Assembly (NCBI GenBank): GCA_007128755.1
Contig: SKWV01000015.1
Coordinates: forward strand, 1-8,808
Source: Trueperaceae bacterium
GTDB taxonomy: Bacteria > Deinococcota > Deinococci > Deinococcales > Trueperaceae
Reading direction: 5' to 3'
DNA length: 8,808 bases
The notes under the pieces were generated by a model. It was not told where the DNA came from, searched no databases, and worked only from the letters and a program-made list of their open reading frames with translations. Positions 6,055 to 8,808 of this stretch are shown here, one piece after another. Each line of letters begins with the position of its first letter. Positions within the stretch are counted from its first letter, which is position 1. Both the position numbers and the translations under genes were made by a program.

Positions 6055-8559
6055 ATGGTCTTCGGCGTCCCGGTGATCCCGACGGTGCTGCTCAACACCG
6101 CCCTGTCGCTCCTGCGCGACCGCAGCCTCAGCGTCACCGCCCCCGATCGCCTCGCGGTGTTCGCGCCCATGTACAACGAGGGGGCGGCGGCGCGTGCGTG
6201 CCTCACGTCGTTGCTGGAGCAGAGCGTCCAGTGCGACGAGCTCGTCCTCAGCGTCAACGGCGGCAGTGACGACACGCACGCGGTCGTGGTCGCGACGCTC
6301 GCCGATCACGGCTACGCGCGCGGCACCCACCGACTCGACACCGCGTTGAACGCCACGGTCGAGACCTGGTGGCGGGCCGGCGACGGCGACGGACCGCCCG
6401 TCACCGTCGTCGATCGCCACGGCCGCACGAGCAAGTCGGACAGCGTCAACGATGCGGCGGAGCACGGCATCCTCACGGCCGAACGCGTCCTCGTCACCGA
6501 CGGCGACACCGTGTTCGACCGGCACTTCGTCGAGCGGCTGCGCGCCCACTTCTACCGGCTGACGTTCGTGGGCCGTGGCGCCTCGCGTCGCGCCGTGATC
6601 GAGGACGTCGCGCTGCAGTCGGGGAACGTCACCTCGTTCGTGCCTCCCGGAGCGACCGCGACCGCACGCTTCATCTCGGCCGCGCGCCGCTCCGAGTACG
6701 CCTTCGGCAGCGTGCTGCGGCGCGGGCAGGTGACGCGCCTCGGCGACGGCGCGTACTTCGGGCGCTCACGCCTCTTCACCGTCGTCGGCTGCGGCTTCGC
6801 CGTCCGGCGCGACGCGCTCCCGCTGCCCGCCACCACCAAGACCGAGGATCACGACCTCACGCTGCGGGTGCAGGACCGTCCGGTGGCGCGGACGTGGCGG
6901 CGCGTCGAGGGTCTCGAGGCGCAAGGGTTCGCCGTGGTGCAAGGCGGCGAGACGCGCCGCCTCCGGGACGTCGTCGCCGACGACGTCGTGGAGTTCCGCT
7001 CGGGGGGCAGCGCTCGCTTCGTCGAGGGTGCCCTGATGAAGACGCAGGACCCTCCCCACCTCGACGGGTACATCGGCCAGGTCGAGCGCTGGCACGGCGG
7101 CGCGCAACAGAACGTGCTCGGCCGCCTCGGCCGCTCGCTCAGGCCGAACGTGTTCGTCACCATGTGGGCCGCGGTGGTCGAGAACCTCATCGGCATCGTG
7201 CTCATGACGGCGCTCATCGCGTCGGTGGCCATGAACCGCGGCAATCCCAGCCTGGGCATCACGCCGCTCGTGCTCGCCGTCGCCGTCGCCCTCGACATGG
7301 CGGCGTCGGCCATCCTGGTCACGCTCGGGCTGTTCCGCTACCACCGAGCGCAGGCACGACGATGGCCGCTGCTCCGCGCCGTCGCCCAGAGCCTGCTCGG
7401 GGCCGTGCCGTACACGCTGTTGCGCTACCTCGGGCCGATCATCTACGTCACGAGCGCGCTCCAGGTCGTGCCCGACCATCTCCGCCGCCGCCCCGCCTCC
7501 CCTTCGGCCGACGCCGCGGCCGGCGCCTGGGAGCGCCCCACACTACGCACGAGGACCGTGTCGCACGCGCTCCTGCCGATCGGCACCGTCGGCTTCGGCG
7601 TCGGCCTGATGTCGCTCGCCACCTTCGCGCCGCTCCTGAACCCGATCAACGACGAGGCGTGGCGCCTCACCTACGAGCGCGACCCCGTGAGGCTCGAGGC
7701 GCACGTCGGTCTCGTCATCCTCCAGCCACCGGATGGTCGACGGCCGCCCGAGCTCGCGCTCCACGGTGCTCGCTCGCTCTACTGCGACGCCTCGGCGCCG
7801 GGCTACCGGGGCGCGAGGGCCGGCGGCACGACCTTCGGAGCGACGGGGGACGCCGATCGCTACACGCCCCTCTCGGGTTGGGAGCTCATCGCGCTGCTAC
7901 GGCTCGTGCCGCTCGTCGGCTTCGTCGACAGCGCCATGGTCGCGTACGGCGTTCCGGGCAACCTCTACCTGCGGGTCCTGCTGAACGAGTCCTACCTCGA
8001 TCCGCTGGCGATCGGCGACACCGACGATCACGGGCTGTCGCAACAGAACGGCGACTCCCTCACGATGCTGCGCGCGCTCTCGCGCGATCCGACCGACCCG
8101 CTCTACAACCCGCACCTGTTCGCGCTGCCATTCAGCGTCTACGACCCTGACTTCTCGACCTGCGCCGGCGCCGCCAAGCTCGCCTGGGCCCTGCGACAGC
8201 GCGACGCGCTGAGCGACGAGCATGCCTACGCGCTCTACATCAACCCCATCGTCGGGGTGCGCGACGGCACGATCAGCGAGGTGCACACGGGGCTCGTCGC
8301 CGTGATGATGCGGCTGCTGCCCCTGGTGGAGCGGCTCGAGCACGCCTTCGCGGCCTACGAGCGAGACCCGGCCGTCCTGGCGAGACGCGACCGCGACGCG
8401 CTCCGACTCGCCGCCGACGTCCGTGCGGGGAGCGTGTCGCTCGAGGACGCGTACCGGCGGGCGTTCAACCAGGTCGTGCGCCAGGGGCTGCCCGACCAGC
8501 CGCACTACCAGCGCCTCCTCGGCGAGATGTTCGCGGCCGAGGGGCCGGTCAGCCGCTGA
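6055..8559 (+). CDS. Processive GT2 glycosyltransferase fused to a lytic-transglycosylase-like domain
   Basis: An 834-residue membrane protein. Residues 2-20 are hydrophobic. The GT2 domain (about 32-350) has APMYNEG (37-43), DGD for nucleotide-sugar and metal binding (149-151), TEDHDL with the catalytic-base Asp (263-268), and QVERW (342-346), the QxxRW mark of processive synthases such as cellulose or hyaluronan synthase. Hydrophobic segments lie at 366-393, 402-426, 443-470 and 504-526. The C-terminal part (about 600-765) matches the SLT/GH23 motif order: NES with candidate catalytic Glu645, GLSQQ (660-664), YDPDFSTCAGAAKL (696-709) and YIN (728-730) in place of AYN. The spacing Glu-to-GLxQ (15 residues) equals that of Slt70 as I recall it. 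GGAGG at 6046-6050 supports ATG 6055. No PilZ domain is seen. The GT2 call is firm; the transglycosylase call is motif-based and divergent. Confidence 0.85.
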   Translation: MVFGVPVIPTVLLNTALSLLRDRSLSVTAPDRLAVFAPMYNEGAAARACLTSLLEQSVQCDELVLSVNGGSDDTHAVVVATLADHGYARGTHRLDTALNATVETWWRAGDGDGPPVTVVDRHGRTSKSDSVNDAAEHGILTAERVLVTDGDTVFDRHFVERLRAHFYRLTFVGRGASRRAVIEDVALQSGNVTSFVPPGATATARFISAARRSEYAFGSVLRRGQVTRLGDGAYFGRSRLFTVVGCGFAVRRDALPLPATTKTEDHDLTLRVQDRPVARTWRRVEGLEAQGFAVVQGGETRRLRDVVADDVVEFRSGGSARFVEGALMKTQDPPHLDGYIGQVERWHGGAQQNVLGRLGRSLRPNVFVTMWAAVVENLIGIVLMTALIASVAMNRGNPSLGITPLVLAVAVALDMAASAILVTLGLFRYHRAQARRWPLLRAVAQSLLGAVPYTLLRYLGPIIYVTSALQVVPDHLRRRPASPSADAAAGAWERPTLRTRTVSHALLPIGTVGFGVGLMSLATFAPLLNPINDEAWRLTYERDPVRLEAHVGLVILQPPDGRRPPELALHGARSLYCDASAPGYRGARAGGTTFGATGDADRYTPLSGWELIALLRLVPLVGFVDSAMVAYGVPGNLYLRVLLNESYLDPLAIGDTDDHGLSQQNGDSLTMLRALSRDPTDPLYNPHLFALPFSVYDPDFSTCAGAAKLAWALRQRDALSDEHAYALYINPIVGVRDGTISEVHTGLVAVMMRLLPLVERLEHAFAAYERDPAVLARRDRDALRLAADVRAGSVSLEDAYRRAFNQVVRQGLPDQPHYQRLLGEMFAAEGPVSR

Positions 8560-8808
8560 CCGACTTCATGGCGCGGGGCGACGACGCGCCAGCGGCCATC
8601 CTCATGAAGAGCTCGACCACCTGCGGGTCGAAGTGCCGCCCGGCCTGGGCACGCACGTACTCGAGCGCCCGCTCGCGCGTCCAGGCGCGACGGTAGGGAC
8701 GGTCGCTGGTGAGGGCGTCGAACACGTCCGCGATGGCGAAGATGCGCGCGCCCAGGGGGATCTGCTCGCCCATCAGCCCTTCGGGGTACCCGCGGCCGTC
8801 CCAGCGCT
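8549..8808 (-). CDS. HD-GYP domain c-di-GMP phosphodiesterase, C-terminal part only
   Basis: The minus-strand frame enters from the right edge, so the N-terminus and the HD metal site lie outside. The first full codons read RWDGRGYPEGL (8806-8774), the GYP motif that names the family. They are followed by GEQIPLGARIFAIADVFDAL and SDRPYRRAW (about 8770-8678), then GRHFDPQVVELFM, the conserved end of the domain. HD-GYP proteins hydrolyse cyclic di-GMP and are often fused to response-regulator or sensor domains; none can be seen here. An internal ATG at 8773 is not the real start because the motif continues upstream of it. The TGA at 8549-8551 lies inside the last codons of the glycosyltransferase gene, so the two converging genes overlap by 11 bases and no separate terminator fits between them. 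Confidence 0.92.
   Translation of the reverse strand, partial: RWDGRGYPEGLMGEQIPLGARIFAIADVFDALTSDRPYRRAWTRERALEYVRAQAGRHFDPQVVELFMRMAAGASSPRAMKSVSG

Noticed and set aside
6369..8150. 593-codon frame inside the glycosyltransferase gene, +1-type shadow.
   Set aside because: The translation is almost entirely Arg, Ala, Pro and Gly; the GT2 motifs are all in the 6055 frame.

Overview
This is a GC-rich, densely coding bacterial chromosomal window with eight protein genes. No rRNA, tRNA, CRISPR array, insertion sequence or prophage is visible. Two start sites have a TANNNT -10 hexamer only six bases ahead of the start codon, with no Shine-Dalgarno (SD) sequence. That is the leaderless layout common in Deinococcota and high-GC Actinobacteria. 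Together with the gene content (AI-2E family exporters, long nitronate monooxygenase, small SRPBCC protein, HD-GYP), it suggests a Deinococcota (Truepera-like) or actinobacterial source. No phylogenetic marker is present, so this is a weak inference.

Left part (1-4311, all + strand). The window opens inside a DUF4397-type protein with a very acidic insert. Its stop overlaps the start of the first AI-2E family membrane protein (443-1543). After a 96-base gap with an inverted repeat and a leaderless promoter comes a possible 10-codon upstream ORF, coupled by an ATGA overlap to a long FMN-dependent nitronate monooxygenase-like gene (1640-3115). A second, divergent AI-2E family protein follows. 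Its only start codon at a good SD distance is ATC at 3235. An 18-bp hairpin (4316-4357) closes this block and faces the end of a minus-strand SRPBCC gene (4394-4846).

Right part (4847-8808). Divergent from the SRPBCC gene is a two-gene operon. It encodes an exported calcineurin-like metallophosphoesterase (4999-6006) and an 834-residue membrane glycosyltransferase (6055-8559). The C-terminal tail of a minus-strand HD-GYP c-di-GMP phosphodiesterase overlaps the glycosyltransferase end by 11 bases and runs off the window.

The most unusual item is the glycosyltransferase. Residues 30-350 carry every landmark of a processive GT2 synthase (DGD, TED, QxxRW), followed by membrane segments. The C-terminal third carries the motif pattern of a lytic transglycosylase (SLT/GH23): ES, GLxQ at the family's exact spacing, and a DP...G...L block. 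One chain would then both polymerise or export a glycan on the inside and cut glycan on the outside. With the secreted phosphoesterase beside it, this looks like a compact envelope-glycan module. That role is inferred from sequence motifs only.
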